Source: Gibbula magus
Lineage: Eukaryota > Mollusca > Gastropoda > Trochida > Trochidae
Direction: 5' to 3'
Assembly (NCBI GenBank): GCA_936450465.1
Contig: OW388300.1
Span: 47,010,358-47,074,357 of the forward strand
Length of the DNA stretch: 64,000 nt
Shown here: positions 43,206 through 56,040 of the stretch, piece by piece
How the letters are laid out: each line of letters begins with the position of its first letter
Position numbering within the stretch: the stretch's first letter is position 1
Notes under the pieces: model-generated
Seen by the model: only the letters and a program-made list of their open reading frames with translations
Database searches by the model: none
Told to the model about the DNA's origin: nothing
Position numbers and translations under genes: made by a program

Positions 43206-43824
43206 CTGTAAACAAAACAATAAAAATAAACACGGCTCAACAAACAGCCCCTTTCCATAGTCCCCTGGTTTGTGTGCTTCTCGGCTCTCCTTCGCTTCTC
43301 TTGGGACTAACTGCAAATTAAATCGGCCAGCCAAAAAAACAATGCCGATATTTTTTCACACATTAACTGTTTCAGGTATACCAATCGATGCAGTGAGGCG
43401 ATCTTGATCATGAAATGCATAATAACACTATAACGATACATCAAAAGATAAGGATATAGGTTTCACCCCATGTGCACAATCTGATCTATAGAGCGAAACT
43501 AATATTGCAAGCAAATATGCCACGCTGGAAAAATTCAATTAACTTTGGCCATATACATGATCTAACGTATGAAAACAAGATTATAAATTTTCAACATGCT
43601 GATTTATACACAAATTGGAATTTTTTTGTTGTCATGGTGATAAATTTATAGGTCAAACCTCAAAAGAGAATACACCAATAAATCTGCTGATATGCAAAAA
43701 ATACAACACTTGATTTCACTGCCATAACTTTTGTAATGACAAAGAAGCAGATATATTCACAAAGTTTACACTGAAAATCCAGTCCATCTTAATCAGATCA
43801 AACACAGAGAGGGTAAACAATTTG

Positions 43825-44244
43825 TTAAAGGCACTGTAGCACGCTATTTTGGTATTTTGTATATGTTCAAATTAGCCATTTATTATCAACGTTCATCTTA
43901 CGGTAAGGGGGTAAAAAGGCTCATTAAAAGATGCGATTATCTGTAGTGGTAGAAAACAGTGTCACTTATGAAAAACTGCTAGCTGCCATTTTAGTGTGAA
44001 CACCCTTAAATAATTCGAGGATAGGAAATAGATTTGTGTTGCCTAACTGTCGGTAACTGAACCATAACCATTCATTTAAGAGCTCTATTAAAGGATAGTT
44101 GTTATGACATACGGTCAAATTCGGATTCATTAAGATGGGATGTCAATTTGACAATATGCAATGTTTTGCAATATGGTAACATTTCTTTTCCATTTCGTGA
44201 AATCTCTTTATTTCCATTTGGAAACATGCTACAGCCCCTGTAAT
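43825..44244. mobile_element. TTAA MITE family B, copy 5 (long diverged subfamily)
   Basis: TTAAAGGCACTGTAGCACGC at left, GAAACATGCTACAGCCCCTG at right, internal CTGCCATTTTAGTGTGAACA. Longer (420 bp) than the other copies and similar to copy 3. Confidence 0.8.
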
Positions 44245-44595
44245 ACAAAGTCACTGACTCAGCACTAATATTTTTCTCATCAAAAAAATTAGATAACTGG
44301 TTTGAGTAACCGAAAAAAATTTACTACCACATTTGCTTGACTCATAGATTAAAAACCTGTTGAAAGTCATTGACGTTTTGACTCTCAATATCTATTCATC
44401 TCTTTCTCTTGAACCTCCTGTTTCAGCTTACATTACAACATGACGCGTTTGTTCATCAAATCTTGACTTCATCTAGGGGTTGAACAAATTTTTGTGTGTC
44501 AGCAAGTCATGGACTTAAAACAGTTTTTTCCACTAAGTCACCGAGTCAGGTCTGGAAGTCCTACCACTTTTGCACTAAATACTAAATTGTTTTAG

Positions 44596-44746
44596 TGAGT
44601 GAGTGAGTGAGTTGGGGTTTAACGCCACTTTCAAGAGTATTTCACTTATATCGCGGCTGCTAGTATTATGGCAGGGAGAAAGCCCGCAACGCCATGTGGC
44701 TATGCATTGCGGTGAAACCTGTGAAACCTGCGAGCATCGGCTGGAA
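44596..44746 (-). mobile_element. Truncated SINE with perfect 14-bp target duplication (copy 7)
   Basis: 151 bp: GTGAGTGAGTGAGTT tail, GGGGTTTAACGCCACTTTCA, CACTTATATCGCGGCTGCTA, ending at GGCTGGAA. CTAAATTGTTTTAG occurs on both sides (44582-44595, 44747-44760). The tRNA head is absent, as expected for aborted reverse transcription. GTGAAACCT is doubled inside. Confidence 0.93.
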
Positions 44747-44928
44747 CTAAATTGTTTTAGAAAACCGGCAAGTCACTTATTCTTTTGGTTTTATTGGGGA
44801 CTGAGGTCAAATTTGGTAGGTCAGTGACCTTGAACTTACAGATGTTTCAACCCTTGCCTTATCTAGTCATGTTTCAACACAAAACTCTAATGACAACCTC
44901 AAAAACAGAAGATAAAATGCATTATAAC

Positions 44929-45315
44929 TAGGGCTGGGACGGGTATATTTTTTCTACCCGGGTGCCCGACCCTCTATTACCCTACCCTACCCGGATCCCG
45001 TTTTGTCCATCTCCAACATCTAATGTGTAAGACTTTGTAATCATTTGATCAACTGGTAGGCTCAAGTATGGAGAGAGAAAGCTAAAACATACAGATTCAT
45101 GGCTAGTTTATGCAATTTTTATACCGAATGACAATTGATTTAAATATTTAGATGGAATCTTTAAATACATTGCAATACTGTAATGAAAAAATAACCAATT
45201 AAACTGTTTTATAATTAGTCTCATGATAATAACGGGTCCGGGTATTGTGATGGGTACCCGGGTCCTACTCATTACCCACCCGTCCCGGGTATCCGGGTTA
45301 CCCGTCCCAGCCCTA
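44929..45315. mobile_element. hAT-type MITE with perfect 8-bp target duplication
   Basis: 387 bp. Ends TAGGGCTGGGACGGGTA and TACCCGTCCCAGCCCTA are exact inverses; ATTATAAC flanks both sides (44921-44928, 45316-45323). Inside, further CCCGGGT words pair. No coding content. The terminus and 8-bp duplication identify the hAT superfamily. Confidence 0.93.
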
Positions 45316-45347
45316 ATTATAACATTCTGTCAAGGGATCAAATTTCT

Positions 45348-45411
45348 CGCCGCTAATGGCTGCAATATTGCCCAAGTGGCGTTAAACAATAACTCACTCA
45401 CTCACTCTGAC
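45348..45411 (+). mobile_element. Second SINE family, tail fragment (inverted)
   Basis: CGCCGCTAATGGCTGCAATA, TTGCCCAAGTGGCGTTAAAC, AATAACTCACTCACTCACTC: inverse of 20787-20850. Confidence 0.65.
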
Positions 45412-46839
45412 AAGGGTGACAGTGGAATATATTAACCATGAGTGAATGGAATATGGAAACACTAAAGACATTATGAGTAAAAATTCAAATGAGCTAAATT
45501 CAAACATTGTTAACACTAAACTATTATAGAGATAATCAACCTCTTTATACTCATATAGTCTTGTTTAAGAATGCCTCTCATAATATTCAGAAAGGCCATT
45601 GTTAGCTGACTGTATACATTATTGACAACCACTCTTATTGTTTTCATTGATAGGTATAATACTCACAGAAAAAGCAATACATCAAAGCCTTTATTTCTTT
45701 ACATATTCATCACAGTATAAACATTTATCTTTCATTATGTGATACACTGCAAGATTATTGTAAAATTGTAATCAATATCTATACAATAAATTCATATTTT
45801 CCGCTTTTAATATTGAATGCAAATAAAAATTGCTCGTGTTGGCACCATTTGGTGTTTATTTCACACTTCGAAAAGCTCTTTAAATTTGCAACAGTTGGCA
45901 GAAAACTGAACACATCAATCAATATCACTGAATCTTCATTTTTATTTTTAACCAAACTGTAAAATGCAGTATTTTCAATAATTTTGCAACTATTAATATT
46001 AGTCAGAACACCACTGATTTTAATCAGGCTGCAAGACAACAATTCAAAACCACCGAGAGAAAAAAACCCTCATGAAACCAACTCTGCCATGTCAGGTAAG
46101 GTAACTTAAGGTAAGCAGTAAGGAAAATTTAACTGAAAAAACAAAATATCCTCAATGTAGCCTAGCCTAAATATGACATTTTTTTTTTTACTAATATAAA
46201 CTAAAGATGAAGACAAAGCAAGAGCAATGTACACATACCTTTTGCATTTACGAAGAAACCAAGCATATGACACACACTAAGATGGAATACAGTACAGAAA
46301 GCTTTGTCGATACTGGTCGACACAACCGGACACCTTGTATTACATCTAACATAACCTCCACATTGTTAACATCTAATATTATATAATCTTATCATTAATA
46401 TCTGGATATTTTAGTTATCTAAACACACCACCAGCTAATGGCAATCCTCCTGTTCCTCCATAGTGATTGACACGCTAATTACCACAAAACCAACTGTTAT
46501 AGATATGAATGCAGTATTAAATCTATTCACATTATGAGCCTATCTTATCTCTCTCCCTACAGTTTAGTTGTTTTCTAATAAGGTATCATCCTATGTTAAT
46601 GTACATTTAAACAGCCATCTTGCAGTTTCACAGCTTGAGGTCAATAGAACGCGGATTGTATCTGACTGCAAAATGATATAAAGCTGAATGCTTTCAAACC
46701 TCAATTCTGATGGATAGATAGCAGTAACCATGGCATCAAGATAACGCCTTTATTAACAACAAGAAATATTAAATCACAACAGTCATTTATCAACAACCTG
46801 TCAATATCATGGGCTCACTTAATTAGCTTCCCTTCAAGA

Positions 46840-47200
46840 ATTTCCCTTATGAAAACAAACTTTTGAAATCGTATACGACCAAAGTGTAGCCCATCAATGG
46901 TAATCTGGGGAAAACGTTCCGAAAGAAATCTGCACCAACGCCACTTACTTAGCAGTCTTGTTGATCAGTTGAGACAGTCATTTTTGCCAATCCTGAACTG
47001 ACGAGGCAATTCGCAATAGTAAAAGAATCCTACTTCTCCTAATTTTAAGGAACACCAAACCAAAGAGGTGGGCAAGTTTCCCAAGGTCCCTACTCCTCTC
47101 AATTATTTGCCTTATGAAAGCAATTTTCGAAATCATATATTGCCATATTGTAGCCCATCTACGGTAATCTGGGGAGAGAATGTTCCAAAAGAAACTGCTG
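46840..47200. repeat. Diverged direct duplication
   Basis: 46845-46950 and 47100-47205 share CCTTATGAAAxCAA, TTTxGAAATCxTAT, GTAGCCCATCxAxGGTAATC, TGGGGA and TTCCxAAAGAAA in the same order, about 250 bp apart. Confidence 0.75.
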
Positions 47201-47754
47201 GGAGCTTAGTGGTGTTCGGAGCTGACTGTGTCAACTAAAATTTAGTTTTCAATGGCAGCAGGGGTTGTGGTTTTAACCAGCCATTTGAAAAAGTTGACAG
47301 TCCCCCAATGTGTGTTGGAGTCTTTTAAAAATATCTGACAAGCAAAAATCTGACAACCAGACAAGCAAGTGACCCAAAATGAAACTAACAAGGGAAAGCC
47401 TGACGGGCAGACACCTACCAACTTTTCAAACCCACTGAATTTCAAATTTGTTTTATTCACTGCATAATTATCACTAATAGTTATTCCTAATCCTTCAATA
47501 ATATTTTCCTTTTTTTTTAGTTTCTGGTCTGGACGCATGGATGCACAGACGGACCGAGGTCATTTCTTTACCTCCTACCAACTTTGTTGTGGCAGGGGAT
47601 AAATTGTAAATTGTAAAAACATATAGTAGATGAATGACGATTTTAGAAAGTTTAACAATATAATAAGTATATCATAAGTAAACTTTTGCAATTTACTTGA
47701 AAAAGATATTTTTTGTAAGAATATATGACAAAGAAAATTTAATATCTTATTATT

Positions 47755-47950
47755 GCAGGGAGAATGCCACTGTGGTTATGCACTTCCGTGAAACCTGCAA
47801 GCATTGATTAGAAACAGAAAACCGTGGTTGGTAACTTGGTACTGTACTGCATTTCTATTTAGCACTGCATTCCAATCTTACTGCATGTAGAACAGAGTTT
47901 TACAGCAGATGAAGTTGTACGAGCCAGTGACGATCCAAAGTCGAACACTT
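47755..47950 (-). mobile_element. tRNA-derived SINE, decayed copy 8
   Basis: GCAGGGAGAATGCCACTGTG, GTGAAACCTGCAAGCATTGA, TTACTGCATGTAGAACAG, CAGATGAAGTTGTACGAGCC, GATCCAAAGTCGAAC. The B-box part is missing. Confidence 0.8.
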
Positions 47951-49039
47951 AACAAAAACTAAGCAAACTTTGACAAAAGACAACACAGTAAAACTTGTTG
48001 AACACTAAGCTTTTATAAAATGAATGACCAGCATGTTGTCCAAATATTACATGACGACAACACCCATTTTAAATAACATAAGAGCGTGTACTTAACCATC
48101 GACCTGCTGAGGGCGTTGAGAAGTGACACATCTAGACTTTACTTACTGATGCAGGTATATATTCTAGGTAGGCCTCTCATAAGAACAATTTGATGGGTTA
48201 TGATTCCTGTAATTTGAGCACTTCGGAGTGATCTGACACAAATCAGTTCAGTAGGTAAACGGTTCTTTTGGTTTTCCACAAGGATTTCAAAACTGGGCGA
48301 TACCTCTATACAGATGTTATTTCTATGGGCCTTATGTCCACAACCTGTTTCAATACATTTTGGCTTTGTTTTGTTAAGAATATATACATATGTTCGAAGT
48401 GCTAGTTTAGTAGTTTATAATGTTATTTGTCTGTCCTCGATTCAGAAGTAAGATCAGTCATGCAGGTGTCCTTGAAAAGAACAAACAAATTCTAAAAGTT
48501 TTTTTTTAATAAACTAGTTTTACCTTATCTTAATGTTCCATTTTCTTAAATGTTTGGAGTTTGAAAACACATCTATCAAAGATGATGATTCAGTGAGATA
48601 AATTTTTCTTTGGCTAAATTATCCAAATATACCAAAATTATGTTTATAAACAGATTCATTTGTTTCATGTGATGAAAGTTGCTTTGACACTCTTTCATCT
48701 AAAGTGGAAATAAAAATAAGTTCAGACAGCAGTAGAACTTTCAGAGTCTTTGATGGAATATTTCTTCCTTCAATGTTGAAGATACCAGCTACTCAAGAAC
48801 TGTCTCTACTTGTTTATAGCTTCAAACAACTTCAAATGGTTACAAATATTTGCCACTCTTACTTTGGAGAGAGATTTAGGCCAGGATTACAGTGAGAAGG
48901 GAACATGGATTCCGAACAATTCCCTTCCATCAAATGACAGACAAGACATGCGTAAAGAAATTGAATTAGCAATGGCCATTGGTTGTCTGAAGACACTGAA
49001 TCTAGCCTGTCTGCAGGTCTCCTTAATCATCTAGAAGTA

Positions 49040-49291
49040 GAGGTGAGGTGAGATTTAACACAGCTTTCAACAGAATTTCACTTATATCACAGCTGCTACT
49101 ATTATTGCTGGCAGAAAGCCCACAGCACCATTATACTAATGTATTGCAGTGAAACCTGTGAGCATTGGCTGGAACTAGCGATACATGGGTGGTACTGCGC
49201 TGAAATTCAATGTAGCATTGCACCCAAACGTTACTGCATGTAGAACTGTTCTCCACAGCAGACAAAGTTGCCAAGCCGCTGGCAGGATTCG
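49040..49291 (-). mobile_element. tRNA-derived SINE, copy 9
   Basis: GAGGTGAGGTGAGATTTAAC, TTTCACTTATATCACAGCTG, TGGCTGGAACTAGCGATACA, ACCCAAACGTTACTGCATGT, GCCGCTGGCAGGATTCGG. The head is cut at the B box. Confidence 0.88.
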
Positions 49292-50305
49292 GTCACGAAA
49301 GTAATAAAAAAAATTCAACAAGAGACTGAACCCCAGTCTACAATAAGTTTTCTGATCAATTTTCTCAAGATTCTAAGTTCACAAGATACCCATTACAATA
49401 TTTTTGAGAAGAGAATTCAAGAACTGAACTGAAAATCAACTAAAATCCAGTCTACAAGTTAGAGATACAAGTTTTCTTCTCCACAGATTTCAAAATCAAA
49501 CATTTCATAGAAATCTTTTTTGAGAAAATTAAACAACAACTGAACTGAACTGGTCATATAACAAACATGAAAGAAACACACAATTTCTGACAAACTTTCT
49601 CAAGATGGCAAGTTCAAAAAATTTCATCACAATATTTTGGAAAAATAACCCAACAAATGACTGCAGCCCAGTCTACCTGCAAGCAAGACAAGAGAGTGAG
49701 GGAAGCATTGACACAGCCACACAGGTTAGAACATTGACTGGGCACGAGGGCCTCATAACATCATTTACGATCCCGCTAACGGAGAAATTGATCAACTTTT
49801 TATCCCAGCAGCCTCTCTGCCCTGACACTCTCATCCTGATTCTATCAAGCCCTCAGATTTTCTCTGTAATTTGTGAATTTGACAAATGTGTTTGGTGGGT
49901 TACTCACGTCATGTAGAAATACCTGCCTGCCAACTCGATTCCAACTGAAATATTGGCAGCTTCACGAAGCAATTTTAGCACATGTTGTTATAGCGATCAG
50001 GCTGTTAAATAATGACTGCACTGCACAATGAGAAGGAATTCACTGAGGAGGAAGGCAGTGTTACTATACATTTTAACGTTTTCAGTCAGGTATAAATTAT
50101 CTCTGCATGGTTTCATGGTTGGGTGGACACTTCATTTATATTTACTAAAAAAAAAAACCAGGATAATCATGATAACGATTATGCAGACAGTGCTCTTCAA
50201 ACGTTTTCAAAGAATTATTGACAACAGCCGTTGTGTACAACATATTCAATTATTTTTTAATTTTATTATATACATATATATTTCTATGATGATATTTTAA
50301 ACAGT

Positions 50306-50515
50306 TTAGGTTCGAAACTAGTACTAGTCTGGTAGGCTATGGCTAGTGAGAAAGTTGTATAGTAAAATGTTAAATCCAAAAGGTTACCAGTAGTTTGAAT
50401 TTAAAGATTATAATGATCCTTTGGCTAGTTGAAATGGCTTTCACTATTACTTTTAGAAATTAACAAGTCCAAAAGGCTAGTGCTTTGGCAAGGTTTATTT
50501 TAACCACCTGTGGAT
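50306..50515. mobile_element. hAT-like MITE, family E copy 2
   Basis: GGTTCGAAACTAGTACTAGT, CTGGTAGGCTATGGCTAGTG, TTACTTTTAGAAATTAACAA, TATTTTAACCACCTG follow the same order as 36536-36757. The right end has decayed. Confidence 0.65.
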
Positions 50516-50764
50516 ATTATAAGTTAGATTAAGATTACTTTTAGTCTTTTGAAACCATTTTATGTTATCAATTTCTACTATAAAACAATATTTACACATA
50601 AAATAAAACTCATTTGTAGAAATCAATGAAACGTGACGACACTGACAACACCTGCTGTTATAAAACACGTCCACTGCACATCGGTGTACACTATGTTGGA
50701 CGCATCTGTTGATGTGATGGTAATAAACAGAGCTATGTCAACATAATATACCTTTATGTGATAA

Positions 50765-50850
50765 ATTATTACACGACCAAGTGTGTCATATGATTTTCAT
50801 GAAACGAGTGTCGAATGTTGCATTAATCGAGCGCGAGCGAATCATGTTTT
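50765..50850. repeat. Palindromic element, family J copy 3
   Basis: ATTATTACACGACCAAGTGT, GTCATATGATTTTCATGAAA, CGAGTGTCGAATGTTGCATT, AATCGAGCGCGAGCGAATC. Confidence 0.65.
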
Positions 50851-51700
50851 ACAGATTTTGGGGCAAAATGTCAAGGCAGAAGGCAAATTTAAAAAAAGCT
50901 TTGCTCTGCTGTAGATGAAAAGTGTTCAGATAAGTGTTAAGAAAATCATAAATTGTTCACTTATATTTGTACTACGTCAGTTCAATCTGGCAACATTATA
51001 ATTTGGGGGGAAATTTGAGGAAGATTTTTATACACGCGGGATTTATTGGGGTTTATTTTCAAAATTTGTGTACGTCATGATAGAGGAATCAGTAAATCTA
51101 CTACAGGTAAATAAACAAAATTCACCTGAGAAATGAAATTAGCAGTCATGCTAGTCTAAAAGTCAGATTCTATTGTTTTAAAAACACAATACTTTAATAG
51201 TGTCAATAAATATTGTCTATAAAAGTAAATACAGTATCTACATCAAAATCTGTACGAACAGTTGACTATTGATCAGTGAGATGAAAGCTGCTGGAATGAT
51301 TGCTATGCTACTGATAGCACAATCATATATTGCCTGTACCGACTCATTAAGATAGAAAACATCTCATCACAGATAACGATGTTTTTATCACATATTTCAC
51401 TGGGGTCTAATTGCATGGAGTAGGGGCATTATCTCATATTTTACACTGAGAAATTCAGAGTTGGACAAATTTTATTAAGGCCAGGCAAAAGTAATTACTT
51501 GGTTTACAGACTTTTGGGGCAAAATGTCAAAAGCCAAGAGGCCAGAAAAAGAAGTGTTCATGTAAGCATAACATGCACGGAATTGAATAAGAAATTGATA
51601 ACTTTTCACTTATTTTTTTAGTTCATTAGAAATCTGGCAATATTTTTAATTGGGAGAGAAAATTTGTTTGGGAGGGTTCTGAGTAGCATTGTAGAAAAAT
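50850..51700. repeat. Two copies of interspersed family H
   Basis: 50850-51005 and 51505-51670 share ACAGAxTTTTGGGGCAAAAT then GTCAA, AGTGTTCAxxTAAG, TTCACTTAT and TCTGGCAA. A third relative lies at 33120-33310. Ends unknown. Confidence 0.65.
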
Positions 51701-52162
51701 CCGTAAACCAACTAAATCCAAAATATTTAGGTTTAGTAAGAAATCATTATCATGATTCTCACCATTAACGGCTAATTTAATCATGATGTGTACACATACA
51801 GCACTGTATGAAACATGATATGTAGAAGTTTACTTGGATAACACACCTTATTACCTGCACAAAGTAGTCCCTATTTTCTGTTACCATGGTGTTCAGGCAT
51901 ACAACTGATTGAAAAGCCTGAATCTAAAACAAAAGCAAGAGTTTCTGAACTCCAGACATCACAACTTACCCATCTATCATACAATCAAAAAAGTTTCATA
52001 AACTTTCCAGAAAAATGACCCCAAAATATTTCCCAGTTATTTTTCTACAGTAGTTAGTCAATTCTGAATACTCAAGTCATTCAGGTGATAAATAGTGACC
52101 CAAAGAATAATTTAACTGTACTTTCTTCACCTACCAAAAATCTGATCCTATAATATATTTAC

Positions 52163-52250
52163 TGAATGAATGAATGAATGAATGAATGAATGAATGAATG
52201 AATGAAGGAAGGAAGGAAGGAAGGAAGGAAGGAAGGAATGAATGAATGAG
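52163..52250. repeat. (TGAA)n-(GGAA)n-(TGAA)n microsatellite
   Basis: About ten TGAA units, about eight GGAA units, then a few TGAA units: one repeat converted internally by a T to G change and expansion. Confidence 0.97.
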
Positions 52251-53055
52251 CCCAAAAAAGACATTTTTGTCAGTGTGCTCGCAGGTTATAGAAACACTGA
52301 ATGAAAGATTTCAAGTCTCCTACCGCTAATCAAACAAACATGATGAAGCAGGTCTTAGGTGAACAATAAACTGAACTGTGCAAGATTCTAGCTGCTTCAG
52401 TAAATAATGTAAAAGATAAAAAAACATTCTACTTCTCAGTGACTAGAGAAGACCAGTTTGACAACCCAGGGTGAAGGAGGAGAGAAGTATTTGTCGACTT
52501 CATTAGAACTTAAAGTAAATACTTTATCATATCTGAGAGCACAACACATCACAAATTCTTGTTTCATTTTCAAGCATGAATGAAGCGATAATGCCGGTGA
52601 AAAAGTTTTGGTTTTAGTTAAACCTGGGGTCCCTATCTAGATGTTCAAAGTTTTGTTTATATCAATATCAAAGAAGTACCACAACATACAAGTAACACAA
52701 ACTCACAGCAAATTTGGTTATTCTATCGAGGTTGATGAGAAAAGCTTACCTTGAACAGAGTCGAAAAAAAACAAAAACAAGGGTAATAACTCCATAAGAA
52801 AATAAACGCAGCTTCTCATTTTCGAACTTCATCAAGATATTAATACCCTAAAGCTGGGCACTTATTTTGGTTATCCTATCTAAACAGTTTCTGAGAAAAG
52901 ATGTCCCCGTTATTTCAGACAGATGCACACACAAGTGGACGGAGCTCAAATACAAATGATTTGTCACTATTTAACCTTAGCTGCTGAATTAATAAGTACA
53001 AAACCATTCTGATTGGACGATTTACAGGAGATAATAATCTAGGATGGATGTGAGC

Positions 53056-53417
53056 TTAAAGGCGCTGTAGCACGTTTTTTGCAAAATTTATTTTTTCAAA
53101 TTTCCCATTTATAATGATAGTTTATGTCATTTAAATTAACTTTAGAGGGTAAAACGTCTTATTACACAAACAAATTATCTGTATTGGTAAAAACTATGTT
53201 GCGTATAAAGCAAAAATTGCATGGCGGCCATTTTATTGTGAACACAATTTATTATTTTGTATTACAAAAACGATTCCCATGGCTTAACCAAAACATGTAC
53301 ACTCGTTTTAAACTTTATTTTCCGAGGAGAAAAGGATGTTTTACTATTGGTGAAATTATTATTCAAATACATTTCATCAACGTATTTGAGCGAAAAAACG
53401 TGCTACAGCGCCTTTAA
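53056..53417. mobile_element. TTAA MITE family B, copy 6 (complete, well preserved)
   Basis: 362 bp from TTAAAGGCGCTGTAGCACGT to ACGTGCTACAGCGCCTTTAA: the best terminal inverted repeats in the family, including a matched C/G change at the third base after AAAGG. The plus-strand ORF 53124-53417 lies wholly inside it and is not a gene. Confidence 0.95.
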
Positions 53418-53984
53418 ATAGACTAAAATTTAGTCTATGGAATATTTTTAAATACTGTACTTTCATCCTGATAATTTTATATTTTTCAATACTACCAGTT
53501 GTATTCAGTTTATCTAGACTTGCTGAATAAATATCTAGACTGTATTAAAGGCTCTTAATTTTACACAGTCAGGGAGCAGGACTAGAGCTTAAATTCAGGT
53601 TCAGAATAAAAAACTAAATCAAAGAGACATTGCCAGGCAAGACGTGACACTCCCTGACAGGGCCAGTGACCTCTGTGTGAGCACTATGCTACTGTAGTCT
53701 GGCCCCGTGCATGCTTCATACCAGACTGGTGTTTGCACAGGGATAGTCTACGGTTTATATGCCATGTTTTATGTCACCCCGGGGCACTGGGACACAGACA
53801 GACAGGTGATGATAGCTACAGACCCTCCCAGTCTGTCATCCAGAGTTAAATTAAAAGGAATATCGTCAAGTCTAGAAAATGTTGGTTTGTTTTAGATTGG
53901 CTTAGCTGTCAGAATATATTTTTTAAAATCCTTTGAATACTGATACAATGTTATTCCTAGTTGTAGTATTTGATTTAAGTGATA

Positions 53985-54006
53985 TATATATTATATATAT
54001 ATATAT
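53985..54006. repeat. (TA)n microsatellite
   Basis: Short interrupted TATATA run. Confidence 0.9.
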
Positions 54007-54214
54007 ACAGAATTGGGTTTTATTTCTCTTCTCTCCTAATTTGAAGTACCTGTAAATCTATTCTCACCACCAACAGACTGTTCATGTCATAGAGTTTACT
54101 TTTTTAACTTTCTTACTTTGATGGTATTTTACACACTTATTTAACTTCAAATTCATTTTATACACCATTTTAATAGAGGAACATTATAAATTAATTTGGG
54201 AGACTCACTGTATC

Positions 54215-54520
54215 TTAAAGGGGCAGAAGCACGTTTTTTGAAAATTATATTTTTTCAAATTTCCCATTTATTATTATAGTTTATGTCATTTCTATTTACT
54301 TTAGAGGGTTAAACATCTTATTACACAAACCAATTATCTGTTGTGGTAATAATGTAATTGCATGGCGGCCATTGACAAAAATGATTCCCATGGCTTTACG
54401 GAACCATGTACACTCATTTTACACTTCATTTTCCAAAGAGAGAAGGGTGTTTTACTGTTGTTGACATTATTGTTCAAATACATTTCATCAACTTATTTGA
54501 GCGAAAAAACATGCACTTTT
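54215..54520. mobile_element. TTAA MITE family B, copy 7 (right end truncated)
   Basis: TTAAAGGGGCAGAAGCACGT at left, ATTGCATGGCGGCCATT, GATTCCCATGGCTTTACGGA inside; ends near GCGAAAAAACATGCAC without the CCTTTAA. Confidence 0.88.
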
Positions 54521-54835
54521 TCAATAGTCATTTTTTAAAACAATCAAAAGTATCGATTGCACCGCAAACTATTGATAGTTTAGTCAATTCAGTTGACTTG
54601 AATATAAAAGCAAAATTCGCACACAAATGAGGCTTTTAAATTTGAAAAACAATTCAAATAGATCACTAAGAGCTTGAAATTTTGAAAACTAGTTAGTACT
54701 GTCATCGAAAACTATGGGGTTCTGTCACTTTGGAAAAATCTTTTCAAAGTAAATACAATAGTAAACACTTTGGAATTTGTTTTATTTTGTTTGTTGATAT
54801 TTAGATTTTAATAACATTGCATTAGCTGTCGTAAT

Positions 54836-54930
54836 AGTTCAGGTCACAATGGACTATCACTATTGCAATTGTTAGTCACAACAGACAAATGCTCTCTCAA
54901 CGGCCCCTTGGCTCAATGGTCACTCCTACC
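54836..54930. repeat. Interspersed repeat shared with 22985-23095
   Basis: GGTCACAATGGACTATCACT, ATTGCAATTGTTAGTCACAA, CTCAATGGTCACTCCTA. Confidence 0.6.
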
Positions 54931-55177
54931 TACATGTACTTATTGAAAATACAGGAAGTAAAGAAACTTCAAGAAAGCAAAGCTTTGTGTAATCTAAATC
55001 ACTGTAAGCTTGTCACTTTGGATTTTGTTCTTCCCGACTGTTCCAGGACTCGTTAAAACTTGTTAGTTGATGATAAGTGTTCCTAAATTTATCACTTGGT
55101 ACACACCTGGTTTATCATAAAAATATTTCCTTTGCTGCCAAAATGATTCCTGTAGTAAAGCCACTCATGAAAGTGTT

Positions 55178-55411
55178 GAGCCAACTTCCAAACGCAAGGC
55201 AAAACTCTTGCCAGTCTGCATTACTGGCTGATTTAACCCTTGCGGTATTTCCCTCGCTTTGTAATGTCAAGATAGTGAATCGCTGCACCAGAAATGCATA
55301 GCGGGCCTGAATTTCTAAACACAGATTTCTTAAGGAAATACCGCAAGGCCTTAATCAGCCAGTAATGGTGACTGGCAAGAGTTATGCCTTGCATTGGGAA
55401 GTTGGTGTTGA
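55178..55411. repeat. Foldback element, family D copy 4 (best preserved)
   Basis: Arms GCCAACTTCCAAACGCAAGG, CTTGCCAGTCTGCATTACTG, GCTGATTTAACCCTTGCGGT pair with ACCGCAAGGCCTTAATCAGC, CAGTAATGGTGACTGGCAAG, TTGCATTGGGAAGTTGG. Arms are about 85 nt around a centre of about 65 nt. Confidence 0.9.
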
Positions 55412-56040
55412 GCAGGTAAAGCATAGCTATCAAACATAAACGAGAGGAACTTTGTTACAGCGGATATGTAATATAGAGGACCAAAGATCAATAAATATTA
55501 ACGAATACGGTACCTCAAAACAAAATTCCACCCTTGTGGGTACAGCAGTTCTCAAGGAAAAGTCGAAAATGTGAGTGTACGGATGACAGACGATAGACGA
55601 TGATGATCTAAATATTATAGTTTTATAATGTCAAAGAGTTCCCAGAGTCTTCCACAATCAACTACCTACTGTGAATCAGACACTGTTCTATCATCCATTC
55701 ACTATCTGTATTTACTCTATCAGCGCCCACATGTTACAGTAGACACAAACTGTACATAAATATATAGACACAAGAATCTCCTGGACAATGCATCCTCCTC
55801 TTTACACTCGACAAGGCACTTCATATTCAAACCTGTACTATGTGGAGGTGTAAAATCCTAAATATGTCACCTTTCACCTGTAACAGGTGGTAGTTGTAGG
55901 AGAAGATTATTTTAGTGAAGTGTCACAAAATTATAAAAGTGTCTTGTAAAAAGTGAGCTACAAGACACTCAATTTATAATAAAATATATCATACATGAAA
56001 GAAATGAAGATACTGTAAAATATAGTGAATGAAAGTGACC

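Noticed and set aside
43046..43258. 70-codon minus-strand ORF as a separate gene
   Set aside because: Overlaps a candidate leader exon; no family similarity, better read as non-coding.
53124..53417. 97-codon ORF as a small protein
   Set aside because: Entirely within TTAA MITE copy 6; similar frames recur in copies 5 to 7.
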